From Manis javanica (Eukaryota; Chordata; Mammalia; Pholidota; Manidae): a stretch of DNA of 64,000 nucleotides. Positions 13,351 to 26,208 of this stretch are shown here, piece by piece. The position numbers were made by a program, and so were the translations under genes. Position 1 is the first letter of the stretch, and each line of letters opens with the position of its first letter. The stretch is from the NCBI RefSeq assembly GCF_040802235.1, contig NC_133174.1, positions 86,760,647 through 86,824,646 on the forward strand, given 5' to 3'. The notes under the pieces were generated by a model that was given only the letters and a program-made list of their open reading frames with translations, ran no database searches and was not told the DNA's origin.

Positions 13351-14195
13351 GTGAAACACCAAAGAAACCTGGTCCAGGGTAAAATTATTAATACAACTCC
13401 AAGATTTAAATTATATGGACCTCATGACTCTTCCTGAAAGGGAGTTCAAAATAAAAATCATCAACATGCTAATGGAGGTACGGAAAGACATCCAAGAACT
13501 CAGGAATGAATTCAGGTCAGAGATCCAATCATTGAAGAGCATGATGGAGGGTACTAAAAGCAGATTGGATATGGTGGAGGAAATGATAAATGAAATAGAA
13601 CCTAGAGAAGGGGAATACAAGGAAGGTGAGGCACAGAGAGAAAAAAGGATCTCTAAGAATGAAAGAATATTGAGAGAACTGTGTGAGCAAACCAAACGTA
13701 ACTATATTTGCATTATAGGGATACCAGAAGAAGAAGAAGAGAAAGGGATAGAAAGTGTCTTTGAGGAGGTAATGGCTAAAAAGTTCCCCAATCTGGGAAA
13801 GGAGATGGTCTCTCAGGCCATGGAGATCCACAGATCTCCCAACACAAGGGACCCAAGGAAGACAATACCAAGACACATAGTAATTAAAATGGGAAAGGTC
13901 AAGGATAAGGATAGACTGTTAAAAGTAGGCAGAGAGAGAAATAAGATCACATACAAAAGAAAGCCCATCAGGCTAACATCAGACTTCTCAGCAGAAACCT
14001 TGTAGGCCAGAAATGAGTGGCATGATATATTTAATGCAATGAAGCAGAAGGGCCTGGAACCAAGATTACTTTATCCAGCAAGACTATCATTTAAGTTTTA
14101 AGGAGAGATTAAACAATTTCCAGATAAGCAAAAGCTGAGATAATTTGCCTCCCACAAACCATCTCTACAGTCTATTTTGGAGGGACTGGTATAGA
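13351..14195 (+). pseudogene. L1 ORF1 (RNA-binding protein), copy B, truncated
   Basis: ORF1p is the trimeric coiled-coil RNA chaperone of the L1 ribonucleoprotein. An open frame of 196 codons runs from ATG at 13415 to a TAG at 14003-14005. It contains a heptad-like coiled-coil stretch (about residues 15-75), the ICIIGIPE strand that opens the RRM-like domain, and the basic RPIRLTSDFSAETL segment. The TAG replaces the Gln codon (CAG) that copy C has at the homologous site, and it removes the last part of the C-terminal nucleic-acid-binding domain. The original start region (13351-13414) is out of frame with the surviving frame. The protein would not be functional. Confidence 0.88.
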
Positions 14196-14508
14196 TGGAA
14201 GTGTTCCTAAGGTTGAACAGCTGTCACCAGAGGAAATAAAACCACAGTATAGAAAGCAGAACAGCTAATTACTAAGTAAATGCAAAAGTAAATTATCTAT
14301 CCCCAAAGTCAATCAAGGGATAGACAAAAAGTACAGAATATGATACCTAATATATAAAGAATGGAGGAGGAAGAAAAAGGAGGAGAAACAGAAAAGAACC
14401 TTTAGATTGTGTTTGTAACAGCATAATAAGTGAGTTAAGCCAGACTCTTAGATAGTAAGGAAATTAACCTTCAACCTTTGGTAACCATGATTCTAAAGCC
14501 TGCAATGG

Positions 14509-17057
14509 CGTGGCAATAAGTTACATACCTATCAATAATCACCCTAAATGTAAATGGACTGAATGCACCAGTCAAAAGACAAAAGTCACTGCATGGATAA
14601 AAAAACAAGACCCATCTGTATGCTGTTTACAAGAGACTCACCTCAAACCCAAAGATATGCACAGACTAAAAGTCAAGGGATGGAAAAAGATATTTCATGC
14701 AAACAGCAGGTAGAAAAAAGCAGGTGTTGCAGTACTAGTATCAGACAAAATAGGCTTCAAACAAAGAAAGTAATAAGAGATAAAGAAGGATATTACATAA
14801 TGATAAAGGGGTCAGTCCAACAAGAGGATATAATGGTTATAAATATATATGCACCCAACACAGGAGCACCAGCACACATGAAACAAATACTAACAGAATT
14901 AACAGAGGAAACAGAATGCAATGCATTCATTTTAGGAGAATCCAACACACCATTCACTCTAAAGAACAGATTCACCAGACAGAAAATAAGTAAGGACACA
15001 GAAGCACTGAACAACACATTAGAACAGATGGACCTAATAGACATCTGTAGAACTCTACATCCGAAAGCAACAGGATACACATTCTTCTCAAGTGCACATG
15101 GAACATTCTTCAGAATAGAACACATACTAGGCCACAAAAAGAGCCTCAGTAAATTCAAAGATTGAAATTCTACCAACCAAGTTCTCAGGCCACAAAGGTA
15201 TAAAACTAGAACTAAATTGTACAAAGAAAGCAAAAAGGCCCACAAACACATGGAGGCTTAACAACATGCTCCTAAATAATCAATGGATCAATGACCAAAT
15301 TAAAATAGAGAACAAGCAATATATGGAAACAAATGACAAAAACCACACAAAGCCCCAACTTCTGTGGGATGCAGTGAAAGCAGTCTTAAGATAAAACAAA
15401 GAAATACAAGGAATCCAGATTGGTAAAGAAGAAGTCAAACTGTCACTATTTGCAGATGACATGATATTGTACATAAAAAACCCTAAAGACTCCACGGCAT
15501 AACTACTAGAACTAATATCTGAATTCAGCAAAGTTGCAGGATACAAAATTAACACACAGAAATCTGTGGCTTTCCTATACACTAACAATGAACTAATAGA
15601 GAAATCAGGAAAACAATTCCATTCACAATTGGATCAAAAAGAATAAAATACCTAGGAACAAACCTAACCAAGGAAGTGAAAGACCTATACCTTGAAAACT
15701 ATAAGACACTCTTAAGAGAAATTAAAGAGGACACTAACAAATGGAAACTCATCCCATGCTCTTCGGCAGGAAGAATTAATATTATCAAAATGGCCATCCT
15801 GCCCAAAGCAATATACAGATTTGATGCAATCCCTATCAAATTACCAACAACATTCTTCAATGAACTGGAACAAATAGTTCAAAAATTCATATGGAAACAC
15901 CAAAGACCCTGAATAGCCAAAGCAATCCTGAGAAAGAAGAATAAAGCGGGTGAGGATCTTGCTCCCCAACTTCAAGCTCTACTACAAAGCCACAGTAATC
16001 AAGAAAATTTGATACTGGCACAAGAACAGAGCCACAGACCACTGGAACAGAATAGAGACTCCAGACTTTAATCCAAACATATATGGTCAATTAATATATC
16101 ATAAAGGAGCCATGGACATACAATGGGGAAATGACAGTCTCTTCAACAGATGGTGCTGGCAAAACTGGACAGCTACATGTAAGAGAATGAAACTGGATCA
16201 CTGTCTAACCCCATACACAAAAGTAAATTTGAAATGGATCAAAGACATCCATATGAATGTAAGTCATGAAACCACAAAACTTGAAAAAAACAGGCAAAAA
16301 TTTCTTGGACATAGACATGAGCGACTTCTTCATGAACATATCTCCCCAGGAAAGGGAAACAAAAGCAAAAATGAACAAGTGGGACTATATCAAGCTGAAA
16401 AGCTTCTGTACAGCAAAGGACACCATCAACAGAACAAAAAGGTACCCTACAGTATGGGAGAATGTATTAATAAATGACAGCTCCAACAAAGGGTTGACGT
16501 CCAAAATATATAAAGAGCTCATGCACCTTAACAAACAAAAAGCAAATAATCCAATTAAAAAATGGGCAGAGGAGCTGAACAGATAGTTCTCCAAAGAAGA
16601 AATTCAGATGGCCAACAGACACATGAAAAGATGCTCCACATCACTAGTCATCAGAGAAATGCAAATTAAAACTACAATGAGATATCACCTCACACCAGTA
16701 AGGATCACCACCATCCAGAAGACAAACAACAACAAATGTTGGCGAGGTTGTGGAGAAAGAGCAACCCTCCTGCACTGCTGGTGGGAATGTAAATTAGTTC
16801 AACCATTGTGGAAAGCAGTATGGAGGTTCCTGAAAAAGTTCAAAATAGAAACACCATTTGGCCCAGGAATTCCACTTCTAGGAATTTACCCTAAGAATGC
16901 AGCAGCCCAGTTTGAAAAAGACAGGTGCACCCCTATGTTTATCGCAGCACTATTTACAATAGCCAAGAATTGGAAGCAATCTAAGTGTCCATCAGTAGAT
17001 GAATGGATCAAGAAGATGTGGCACATATACACAATGGAATATTATTCAGCATAGGAA
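14509..17057 (+). pseudogene. L1 ORF2, copy B, internally deleted
   Basis: The endonuclease half is readable in two overlapping frames (14510-15165). The catalytic GDFN motif has become GESN (14935-14946), which removes the Asp. After the deletion junction near 15395 the RT active-site FADD is intact (15449-15460), but the fingers and palm sequence upstream of it are gone. The C-terminal Cys-rich domain is open over 16608-17054, ending with MEYYSA and a stop, which is the usual L1 ORF2 terminus. Both enzymatic activities should be lost. Confidence 0.9.
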
Positions 17058-17519
17058 GAAAACAAATCCTACCAGTTGCAACAATATGGATGGAGCTAGA
17101 GGGTATTATGCTCAGTGAAATAAGCCAGGCAGAGAAAGACAAGTACCAAATGATTTCACTCATATGTGGAGTATAAAACAAAGGAAAACTGAAGGAACAA
17201 ATCAGCAGCAGACTTACAGAACCCAAGAATGGACTAACAGTTACCAAAGGGAAAGGGACTAGGGAGGATGGGTGGGAAGGGAGGGATAAGGGCAGAGAAG
17301 TGGAAAGGGGGCCTTATGATAAGCATGTATAATGTGGGGGGTCATAGGGAGGGATGTACAATGCAGAGAAGACAAGTAGTCATTCTGCAGCATCTTACTT
17401 GCTGATGGACAGTGACTGGAATGGGGTTTGTGGGGAGACTTGGTGAAGGGGGGAGTCTAGTAAACATAATGTTCTTCATGTAATTGTAGATAAATGATAA
17501 TGACATGAATTTAAAAAAT

Positions 17520-17530
17520 GATATAGAGAA
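17520..17530 (+). repeat. Target-site duplication, right, L1 copy B
   Basis: The string gatatagagaa follows the A-rich end of copy B and matches gatatagatgaa at 12702-12713 with one base missing. Confidence 0.6.
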
Positions 17531-18346
17531 GAAGCTGGTGCTATGATGTGTAATTTACGTCCTTTAACTGATTTTAATTCATCTGCTATTTCAAATGTTT
17601 TTTTCTTTAATCAATGCAAATTGTCTAGTTTGTATTCCTATGGCTATTTTCCTGTGGATTTTTGTTATTGAACAGCACATGTGCTTAGTTTATCTAAATA
17701 ATGAATACATTTTTTACAGGACATAAAACAAGTGGAACAATAAAGAGAAACATAAATAAGAATGTCTCAAGTGCCTGAACAACTGCCCCAAATCTCTCTT
17801 TGGAAGGAATTATGTAACCAACATATTTCAAAATTTTAGCATGTCCATATGACCTAATGTTACATTATGTTATGTTACATTATGTTTACAAAAAAATCTA
17901 GTTCAGTCTCTATTTTCCAATATCCATGGATTTAATGAAACAGGATTTGAGTGTTTAGAATACAGGAAAAAGAATTGGAGGATGATAATTTTGAGGGACA
18001 AGCTGATCACTGTTACTGGGTGATGGGCAATGGCATCATCATTGTGATGTAGGGGAGAAAGCACAGCTGGCATTTTGCATCTTGTACAACATCCTCATGT
18101 TTGCATTAAGGAACAGCTCTCCATCTCAGAATGCTCTTGGATAATCCACAGGACCAGATCATTACATAGCAATGTAACATATATCTTATAGTGAAAACAT
18201 TTAAATGAATACTCACTAGTAAGTTATCTAAACATATTTTGCAGCAATTAGAGTGTAGACTTCTGGGGATCAAAATATTTAAATATACCAGTCTTCAGTT
18301 CAAAAGGTCTGTTTATTCATTGATTCAATGTGTATCAGCAATAAAA
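17531..18346. other. Unique DNA between two L1 copies, no gene seen
   Basis: This is host sequence separating copies B and C. It contains a short direct repeat of 'ttacattatgtt' near 17860-17890. No open frame or repeat family was recognised. Confidence 0.5.
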
Positions 18347-18359
18347 TACATAGTTGTAT
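18347..18359 (+). repeat. Target-site duplication, left, L1 copy C
   Basis: tacatagttgtat lies directly before the start of copy C. tacatagttgcat (29288-29300) lies directly after its end, more than 10.9 kb away. The 13 bp pair has one mismatch and shows that everything between is one insertion plus the nested copy D. Confidence 0.7.
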
Positions 18360-19524
18360 TTCTAGAAACAGATAGCAGAGTAAGAAGACAAGTTAGACCT
18401 CCTCCTAAAAACACATAAAAGAAGAAAATCCAACAAATACAACTAAAACTGAAAATTATCTGAAGGCTGAAGAACAGACTACCTACCCCTTAGGAAAAAG
18501 AGAAAACCATACAGAAAAAGATAAATTAGAAGATCCAAGATAGAGTAGGACCCAAGTCCTCCTCCTACCCCAGCCTACAGGTAGGAGAAAAAGGAACAGA
18601 GCAGGAAGAGGGGGGCAGTAGGAGCCCAGGAGCACTACACACCTGGCCCTGGATATCTGCTCTGGGAGTATGAGCATACATTACATTGGTTCCTGGTGAT
18701 TAGTGGGGCTGGACACCAGGTACAGGTAGAACACTCTGGGAGGCTGAGACTCCAGCCATTGTGGAGGGCAGGCATGCTCTGCTGGTTCTGAGACCCAAAG
18801 CAGAGGCAGCAGTTTGAAAGGCCTGCCAGCAGTGGGAGGGGTGCCAGAGGGGTGAGGGTTGGATGGAACTCTCTCCTCAGGAGAAAGGGCAGGTAGACAA
18901 TACCGCCTCCCCAGCCCTTCCTTGGCCCAACAGATTGGGTATTCTTGGGAGCCCCAAACACTCCATTCCCCTTGCTGGCAATGCAACCCTGAGGCTACAC
19001 CCTGTGCACACTGCTGGAAGCCAATGCATTTGGCCCAGCAGCACCAGCCTTTGCAGGCTGGCAGGCAGAGTGAGATTCTTCCAGCTTCCTTGGCTCCATT
19101 TCAGCCTTACCATGGAAGTGTGTGCAGGAGCCAGACCCAAGAGCTCCTTCCTCCCTGTGGGTGCTACAATTCTGGCCTAGGTAGAGTTGCACATCAGTCC
19201 ACCCACCCCACGATCCTTGCAGTCCTGCCTTTGCTGTAGACCAGGCAGAAGAGAGCCCTGCCCACAGTGAGCTCAACAGAAACTCCTGAGGTGTTCACAA
19301 AGGTGATGGCTGAAGCAAACAGCCAGCAGAGATAAAAAGATGCCCTGCCTACTACATGCCAAAAGCTGGGGCACCCACAAAATACAACTAGACACTAGAG
19401 AGTAAATAATCTTGAGCTTCTGGGCACCATTTGATGCCTTTTTCATAAAGCTATTACTTTATAGGCCAGGAAGCACAGCAGAGAAATCTGGTACAAAGGA
19501 AGATACACAGAAACCCTGACAAAA
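18360..19524 (+). promoter_or_regulatory. L1 5' UTR, copy C
   Basis: A GC-rich leader of about 1.15 kb containing several open frames on both strands (for example 18859-19239 plus and 18635-18961 minus). These arise from low stop-codon density and resemble no protein. Promoter function is inferred from position. Few CpG sites remain, consistent with decay. Confidence 0.6.
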
Positions 19525-20410
19525 TGAGTAGGCACAGGAATATGATTCAAGCAAAACTATAGGACAGAACCCCAGAAAGAGGGCTAAATGAAATGGAGAT
19601 CACCAATCTCCTTAATAAAGATTTCAAAATAAAATTCATAAACATGCTCACAGAAAGAATTTTCGATCTTAGGGAGGACTTCAACAAAGAGATAGAAGAC
19701 CTGAAAAAGAGTGCCTCAGAGATGAAGAATACTGTATCTGAAATGAAACATACAATGGAGGGATTTAAAAGCAGATTAGATGAAGTAGAGGAGAGAGTAA
19801 ATGAAATAGAAAATAGAGAACAGTAATACAAAGAAGCTGAGTCACAGAGAGGAAAAAGGATCTCTAGTAATGAAAGAATGATAAGAGAGTTATGTGGCCA
19901 ATCCAAATGAAACGATATTCACATAATAAGGGTACCAGAAGGAGAAGAGAAACATAAAAGGATAGAAAGTCTCTTTAAGGAAATAATTGTTCAAAATTCC
20001 CCCAATCTGGGTAAAGAAACAGACACTCAGGTCATGGAAGTGCACAGATACCCTAACAAAAGGAACCACAGCAAGATAACACCAAGACATATAATTAAAA
20101 TGGCAAAGGTCAAGGATAAGGATTGAGTCTTGAAAGCAGCCAGAGAGAAAAAACATTATTTATAAAGGAAATTCCATCATGCTATCATCAGACTTCTCAG
20201 CAGAAACTCTACAGGCCAGAAGGGAGTGGCATGATATATTTCATGTATTGAAACAGAAGGACCTCCAACCAAGAATACTCTAACTGGTGAGATTATCATT
20301 TAAATTTGAAGCAGGGATTAAACAATTTCCAGATAAACAAAAGATGAAGGAATTTGCTACCACTAAGCAAGGCTTACAAGATATGTTAAAGAGACTGTTG
20401 GAGATGGAAC
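19525..20410 (+). pseudogene. L1 ORF1, copy C, broken
   Basis: A start codon equivalent lies at 19525, with an early in-frame TAG soon after. The best open part is 19593-19826 (77 codons), covering the coiled coil with heptad-like repeats, and ends in a TAA. Downstream the RRM and C-terminal segments can still be read with frame changes. At the position where copies B and D have TAG, copy C keeps CAG (Gln, in 'ctctacaggcc' near 20212), which identifies the ancestral codon. Confidence 0.85.
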
Positions 20411-20893
20411 TAACCCTGAGGCTAAACAGCTTTCACCAGTGAAAATAAACCCACAGTAAAGGTAGTAGACCTACTAATTACCAAGCAAGTATGAAATTCA
20501 AACAAAACAAGAGAAGAAAAATCAACTATACACAAAATCAGATAAGGGATACACAAAAAGTACAGATTATGACATCTAAGACAAAAAATGTGGAGGAAGA
20601 GGAGAAAGGGAAAAAAAGTACTATTACATTGTGTTTGAAATAGAATAATCATCAATTTAAGATAGACTATTATATAGTGAGGAACCTATCCTTGAATCTT
20701 TGGTAACCACAAAACTAAAGCCTACAAAAAATGCACACATAAATAAATAAATAAATAGATTGATTGAGAGATAGATAGATAAATAACAGAAATCCAATTA
20801 CTAAAGAAAACCATCAATAACAAGAGAAGAGTATAAGAGAGGAAGAAAGGAACAGAAAGGAGCTATAAAATCAGCCAGAAAACAATTAATAAA

Positions 20894-23800
20894 ATGGCAA
20901 TAAGTACATATCTATCAATAATCACCCTCAATGTATATGGACTGAATGCACCAATCAAAAGACAGAGAGGGGAAGAATGGATAAGGAAACAAGACCCATC
21001 TCTATATGCTGCCTACGATAGGCTCATTTCAGACCAAAAGGCATATACAGACTAAAAGTGAAGAGATGGAAAAAGATATCCCATGCAAATAATAGGGAGA
21101 AAAAAGCAGAAGTAGCAGTACTTGTATCAGATAAAATAGACTTCAAAACAAAGAAAGTAACAAGAGACAAAGAAGGACATAACATAATGATAAAGGGATC
21201 AGTCCAACAAGAGTATATAAGTATTATAAATATCTACATGCCAAACATAGCACCAAAATATGTAAAACAAATACTAACAGAATTAAAGGGGGAAATAGAT
21301 TGCAACACATTCATCTTAGGAGATTTCAACACACCACTCACATCAATAGATCACCAAGACAGAAAATAAATAAGGGAACAGAGACACTGAACAATACCTT
21401 AGATCAAATGGACTTAACAGATATCTACAGAACATTGCACCCAAAAGCAACAGGATACACATTTTTCCTAAGTGTACATGGAACGTTCTCCAGAATAGAT
21501 CACACACTAGGCCAAAAGAGCCTCAATAAATTCAAAAAGATTGAAATTGTATCAAGCAGCTTCTCAGACCACAATGGTATAAATCTAGAAACAAATTATA
21601 CAAAGAAAACAAAAAAGCCTACAAACACATGGAGGTTAAACAACATGCTTTTAAATAATTAATGAATCAATGAACAAATTAAAACAGAAATCAAACAAAA
21701 CATGGAGACAAATGAAAAAAAAAAGTACCCAAAAACACAACAGCCCAAAATCTGTGGGAATTGGCAAAGGCAGTTCTAAGAGGAAAGTACATATCAATAC
21801 AGGCTTACCTCAAGAAACAAGAACAATCCCAAATAAGCAGTCTAAACTCACAATTAAAGAAACTAGAAAAAGAAGAACAAATGAAGCCCAAAGTTAGTAG
21901 GAGGAGGGACATAATCTTTTTCAGAGCAGAAATAAATAAATAGAGAAGAGTAAAACAATTGAAAGAAATAAATAAAACCAGAGCTGGTTCTTTGAGAAAA
22001 TTAATGAAAATAGACAAACCCCTAACCAGACGTATCAAGAAAAAAAAGAATGTGCACACATAAACAAAATCAGAAATGATGAAGGAATAATCACAACTGT
22101 ACCAAGGAAATACAAGGAATTATTAGAGAATAGTATGAAAAATTATGCCAACTGGACAACCTAGAAGAAATGGACAGCCTCCTAGAAAAACCTTCCAAGA
22201 ATGACCTAGGAAGAAACAAAAAATCTGAATAGACCAATTACCAATCAAACTGGTAATCAAAAAGCACCAAAAAACCAAAAGTTCATGTCCTGATGGCTTC
22301 ACAGTCAAATTTTACCAAACGTTTAAAGAAGACCTAACACCCATCTTTCTTAAAGTATCCAAAAACACAAAAGAGGAGGGAATACTTGCAAACTCACTCT
22401 GTGATGCCAGCATCATTCTAATAACAAAAGCAGACAAAGACACCACAAAAAAATTAATTTATGCATCAATATCACTGATGAATATAGATGCAAAAATCCT
22501 CAACAAAATATTAGCAAACTGAATCAAAATATACATCAAAAAGATCATCCATCATGACCAAGTGGGATTTATTCCAGGTATGGAAGGATGGTACAATATT
22601 TGTAAATCAATCAATATCACATACCACATTAACAGAAAGGATAAGAAATACATGATCATCTCAATAGATGCTGAAAAAGCATTTGACAAAATTCAACATC
22701 CATTCATGATAAAAACTCTCAAGAAAATTTGTATATAAGATATGTACCTCAACATAATAAAGGGCATATATGACAAACCCATAGCCAACATCGTACTTAA
22801 CAGTGAAAAGCAGAAAGCTTCTCCTCTAAGATTGGGAATAAGGAAAGGATGCCCACTCTCCCCACTATTATTCAACATAGTGCTGGAGATCTTAGCCACA
22901 GCAATCTGACAACACAAGGAGATTAAAGGCATCCAAATTGGTAAGAAGTTAAACTGTCACTATTTGCAGATGACATGATAGTGTACATAGAAAACCCTAA
23001 AGACTCTACAGAAAAACTATTAGAATAACTCAATTCAGCAAAGTTGCAGGATACAAAATTAATACACAGAAATCGGTTGCATTCCTATATACTAACAACA
23101 AACTAGCAGAAAGAAAAATCAGGAAAACAACACTTTACAATTGCATCAAAAAGAATAAAATACCAAGGAATAAGCCTAAGCAAGCAGGTGAAAGACCTAT
23201 ATTCTGCAAGCTACAAGACACTCATGAGAGATATTAATGCAGACAACAATAAATGGAAATCTATCCCATGCTCATGGATAGGAAGAATTATTATTGTTAA
23301 AATGGCCCTCCTGTGCAAAGCAATTTACAGATTCAATGCAATCCCTATCAAAATACCAACAATGTTTTTCAATGAACTAGAACAAATAGCTCTAAAATAC
23401 ATATGGAACCACAAAAGACCCCAAAGAACCAAACCAAATCTGAGCAAAAAGAAAATAATTGGGGGATTACATTCACTAACTTCAAGCTCCACTACAAAGC
23501 TACAGTAATCAAAACAATATGGTACTGGCACAAGAACAGACTCACAGATCAATGGAACAGAATAGAGATCCCAGATTTAAACCCACACATATATGGTCAA
23601 TTAATATATGAAAAGTAGCCATGAATATACAATGGTAAAATCATAGCCTCCTCAACAGCTGATGTTGGCAAAACTAGACAGCTACATGTAAGAGAATGAA
23701 ACTGGATTACTAACTCTATACACAAAAATAAACTGAAAATTGATCAAAGACCTGAATGTAAGTCTTGAAACCATAAAACTCTTAGAGGAAAACATAGGCA

Positions 23801-24028
23801 AAAATCTCTTTAACACAAGCACAAGCAATATTTTTCTGAAGGCATGTCCTCGGGTAAGGGAAACAAAACAAAAATGAACAAATGGGACTACATCAAGCTA
23901 AAAAGCTTCTGTACAGCAAAGGACACCATCAGCAGAACAAAAAGGCATCCTACAGTATGGGAGAATATATTTGTAAATGACTCATCTGATAAGGGGTTAA
24001 CATCCAAAATATATAAAGAACTTATGAG
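20894..24028 (+). pseudogene. L1 ORF2, copy C, 5' part
   Basis: It starts with ATGGCAATAAG at about 20894. The endonuclease is open over 21058-21369 with GDFN intact at 21319-21330. The RT region follows without a large deletion, and FADD is intact at 22963-22974. Frameshifts and stops break the frame into pieces (21300-21662, 23188-23508, 23844-24014 and others). ORF2 is interrupted by copy D after 24028, within the region before the C-terminal Cys-rich domain. Confidence 0.9.
24015..24028 (+). repeat. Target-site duplication, left, nested L1 copy D
   Basis: aaagaacttatgag, part of copy C ORF2, directly precedes the 5' end of copy D. It recurs after copy D's poly-A as aaagaacttagag (28407-28419, one base missing). 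Confidence 0.8.
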
Positions 24029-25051
24029 ATGCAGGGGGCACTCTAGATGGCAGCATGAGTAGGGTGGTGGAAATCTCCTCCCAAAACCATATATATTTTG
24101 AAAATACAGCAAATACAACGATTCCTAAAGGGGAGACCAGAAGATAAAGTACAACAGCCAGGCTACATCTACATCTGCGAGAACTCAGCATCTCATGAAA
24201 ATGGTAAGATACAAAGCCGTAACCTGGCATGACCCAAGCACTCCCCCCAAACTAGCTCACTGGCAGGAGGAAAAGAATCAGAGTGGGGATGGAGTTGAAG
24301 CACAGGACTGCTAAATAACCAGCCCTAGTAATCTGCACCGGGAGCACAAACACACATTGTTTGGTGTACTGGATATTAGAGACAAGGAATAGTAAAATCT
24401 GAGATGGAGATGGTGAGTGGATCCCCACAGCCAGCTCCTCTGGGACAAAAAAGCGGGTGCTTAAAAAGTCTTAAAGGGACAAGGGTTTAACAGGTGGACA
24501 AAATCATCCTGGCACACTCAGCCCAGCAGGCTGGAATCTTAAGGAACTTAAGCACCCTAACCCCCTGGGTGGCAATGCAGCTCTGAAGCCCCTCACAGCA
24601 ATAAGCAGCCTGCCATTCATTCCTCCCCACTGGCACTGCAAGCAAGCCAGCTGACCCACGACTGCTGCAGACCAGCCAGTGAGAATGACCTCCCACAGCA
24701 ACCACACAGAGTCTTCTCCCAGCACACAGCTAAGCGGGACACAGCCAGAGGCTGTTGCCTATGCGCAGCTGCCCGGCGCAGGCAGAGGAAGCCAACACAA
24801 GGTCCAGAAGGCACGAAGGGGCACCATTCTCGCAGAACACACCTGGCGTGTCTGCGACGCCCCACAGTGCCCTAGGCTATCTTGAGGGCCACCATGCCCA
24901 TGGCATCTCAGGGTATTAACCCAGAGACTGCACCCTGTGTGGGGGTAATCCACACAGGCAGTGGAGAAGGGCAAGGCCACCAGCAACCAAGAAGGGACTT
25001 TGTTTTCCCAGCTGACACATGCACCACTTGCCGGGGTTCACTTCTATCACC
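24029..25051 (+). promoter_or_regulatory. L1 5' UTR with retained CpG cluster, copy D
   Basis: The leader starts with 'gcagggggcactctagatgg'. Between about 24755 and 24880 it holds many CpG dinucleotides (for example 'gcgcagctgcccggcgcagg' and 'gtctgcgacgcccc'), unusual in this CpG-poor window. Retained CpGs point to recent insertion, or protection from methylation-driven decay, in the segment where L1 promoters lie. The actual start site cannot be placed. Confidence 0.65.
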
Positions 25052-25898
25052 ATGAAAAGGCAGAAGAACCTTGTCCAGTCCAAAATAAGTCAAACAATGC
25101 CAGAGAGAGGGCCTGGTGAGACTGAAATCACCAATCTTCCTGAAAAAGAATTCAAAATAAAAGTCATAACCATGCTGATGGACCTGCAAAGAAATATGCA
25201 AGAGCTAAGGGATGAAGTCCAGAGGGAGATAACAGAAATGAAACAAACAATAAAAGGACTTATGAGCAGATGGGATGATGTGCAAGAGACCATTAATGGA
25301 ATATAAATCAGAACAGGAATACAGAGAAGTTGAGGCAGAGAGAGATAAAAGTATGTCTAGGAATGAAAGAATATTAAGAGAACTGTGTGACCAATTCAAA
25401 CAGAACAATATTTGCATTATAGGGGTAGCAGAAGAAGAAGAGAGAGAAAAACGGATAGAAACTGTCTTTGATGAAATAATTGATGGAAACTTCCCCAAGC
25501 TGGGGAAGGAAATAGTCTCTCAGACCATGGAATCTCACAGATCTCCCAAAGTAAGGGACCCAAGGAGGACACCAAGATATATAATAATTAAAATGGCAAA
25601 GATCAAAGACAAGGATAGGGTATTCAAAGCAGCCAGAGAGAGAAAAAAGGTTACTTACAAAGGAAAACCCATGAGGCTATCATCAGACTTCTCAAAAGAA
25701 ACCCTATAGGCCAGAAGAGAATGGCATGATATATTTAATGCAATGAAACAGAAGGGGCTTGAACCAAGAATATTGTATCCAGAAATATTATCGCTCAAAT
25801 GTGAAAGAAGGATTAAACAATTTCCAGACAAGCAGAAGTTGAGGGAATTTGCCTCTCACTAACCACCTCTACAGGGTATTTTAAAGGAACTGTTCTAG
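25052..25898 (+). pseudogene. L1 ORF1, copy D, one frameshift plus stop
   Basis: ATG at 25052 (MKRQKNLVQSK...) opens a frame through the coiled coil to a TAA at 25304-25306. A single frameshift in the 25275-25306 overlap moves the rest into the next frame, open to a TAG at 25707-25709. That part contains ICIIGV (RRM-like domain) and RLSSDFSKETL. The TAG is at the same codon as the TAG in copy B, where copy C has CAG. The C-terminal tail can be read on to about 25898. This is the best preserved ORF1 in the window but still broken. Confidence 0.9.
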
Positions 25899-26208
25899 AT
25901 GGAAATCCCCATAAGGCTAAATAGGTGCCACCAGAGACAATAAAATCACAGCAAATAAAGCAGGTCAACCAAATACTAACTAAAGGCAAAAAATAAAATC
26001 AGCTATCCACAAAAACAGTCAAGGAAAACACAAAAGAATACAGAATAAAAGACCTAACATAAAGAGTGGAGGAGGAAGAATAAGAAGGGAGAAAAATAAA
26101 GAGTCATGAGACAGTGTTTATAAAGCATAATAAGAGAGTTGAAGTTAGACGGTTAGATAGTGAAGAAGCTACCCTTGAACCTTTTGTAACCATGAATCCA
26201 AAGCCTGC

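Larger units (their letters stand above)
12714..17519 (+). mobile_element. LINE-1 copy B, near full-length ends with internal deletion
   Basis: A sense-strand L1 with 5' UTR (12714-13350), ORF1 (13351-14195), spacer, ORF2 (14509-17057) and 3' UTR (to 17519). A deletion in ORF2 near 15391-15400 joins the region after the endonuclease directly to the region just before the FADD motif, so the first half of the RT is missing (roughly 1.1-1.3 kb judged against copies C and D). Copy B is 4.8 kb long for this reason. Its ends are bounded by an 11-12 bp imperfect target-site duplication, so the 5' end seen here is the real insertion end. Confidence 0.92.

Noticed and set aside
15676..17054. Possibility that L1 copy B encodes a working ORF2
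   Set aside because: The endonuclease motif is mutated, half the RT is deleted and the frames are disconnected.
18635..19276. Several overlapping 80-126-codon frames on both strands
   Set aside because: They lie in the GC-rich 5' UTR of L1 copy C, where low stop density yields chance frames in all phases. None has a recognisable motif.
24487..24986. Cys/Trp/Gly-rich minus-strand frames
   Set aside because: They are antisense to the CpG-rich 5' UTR of L1 copy D and have no homologous frame in copy B or C.
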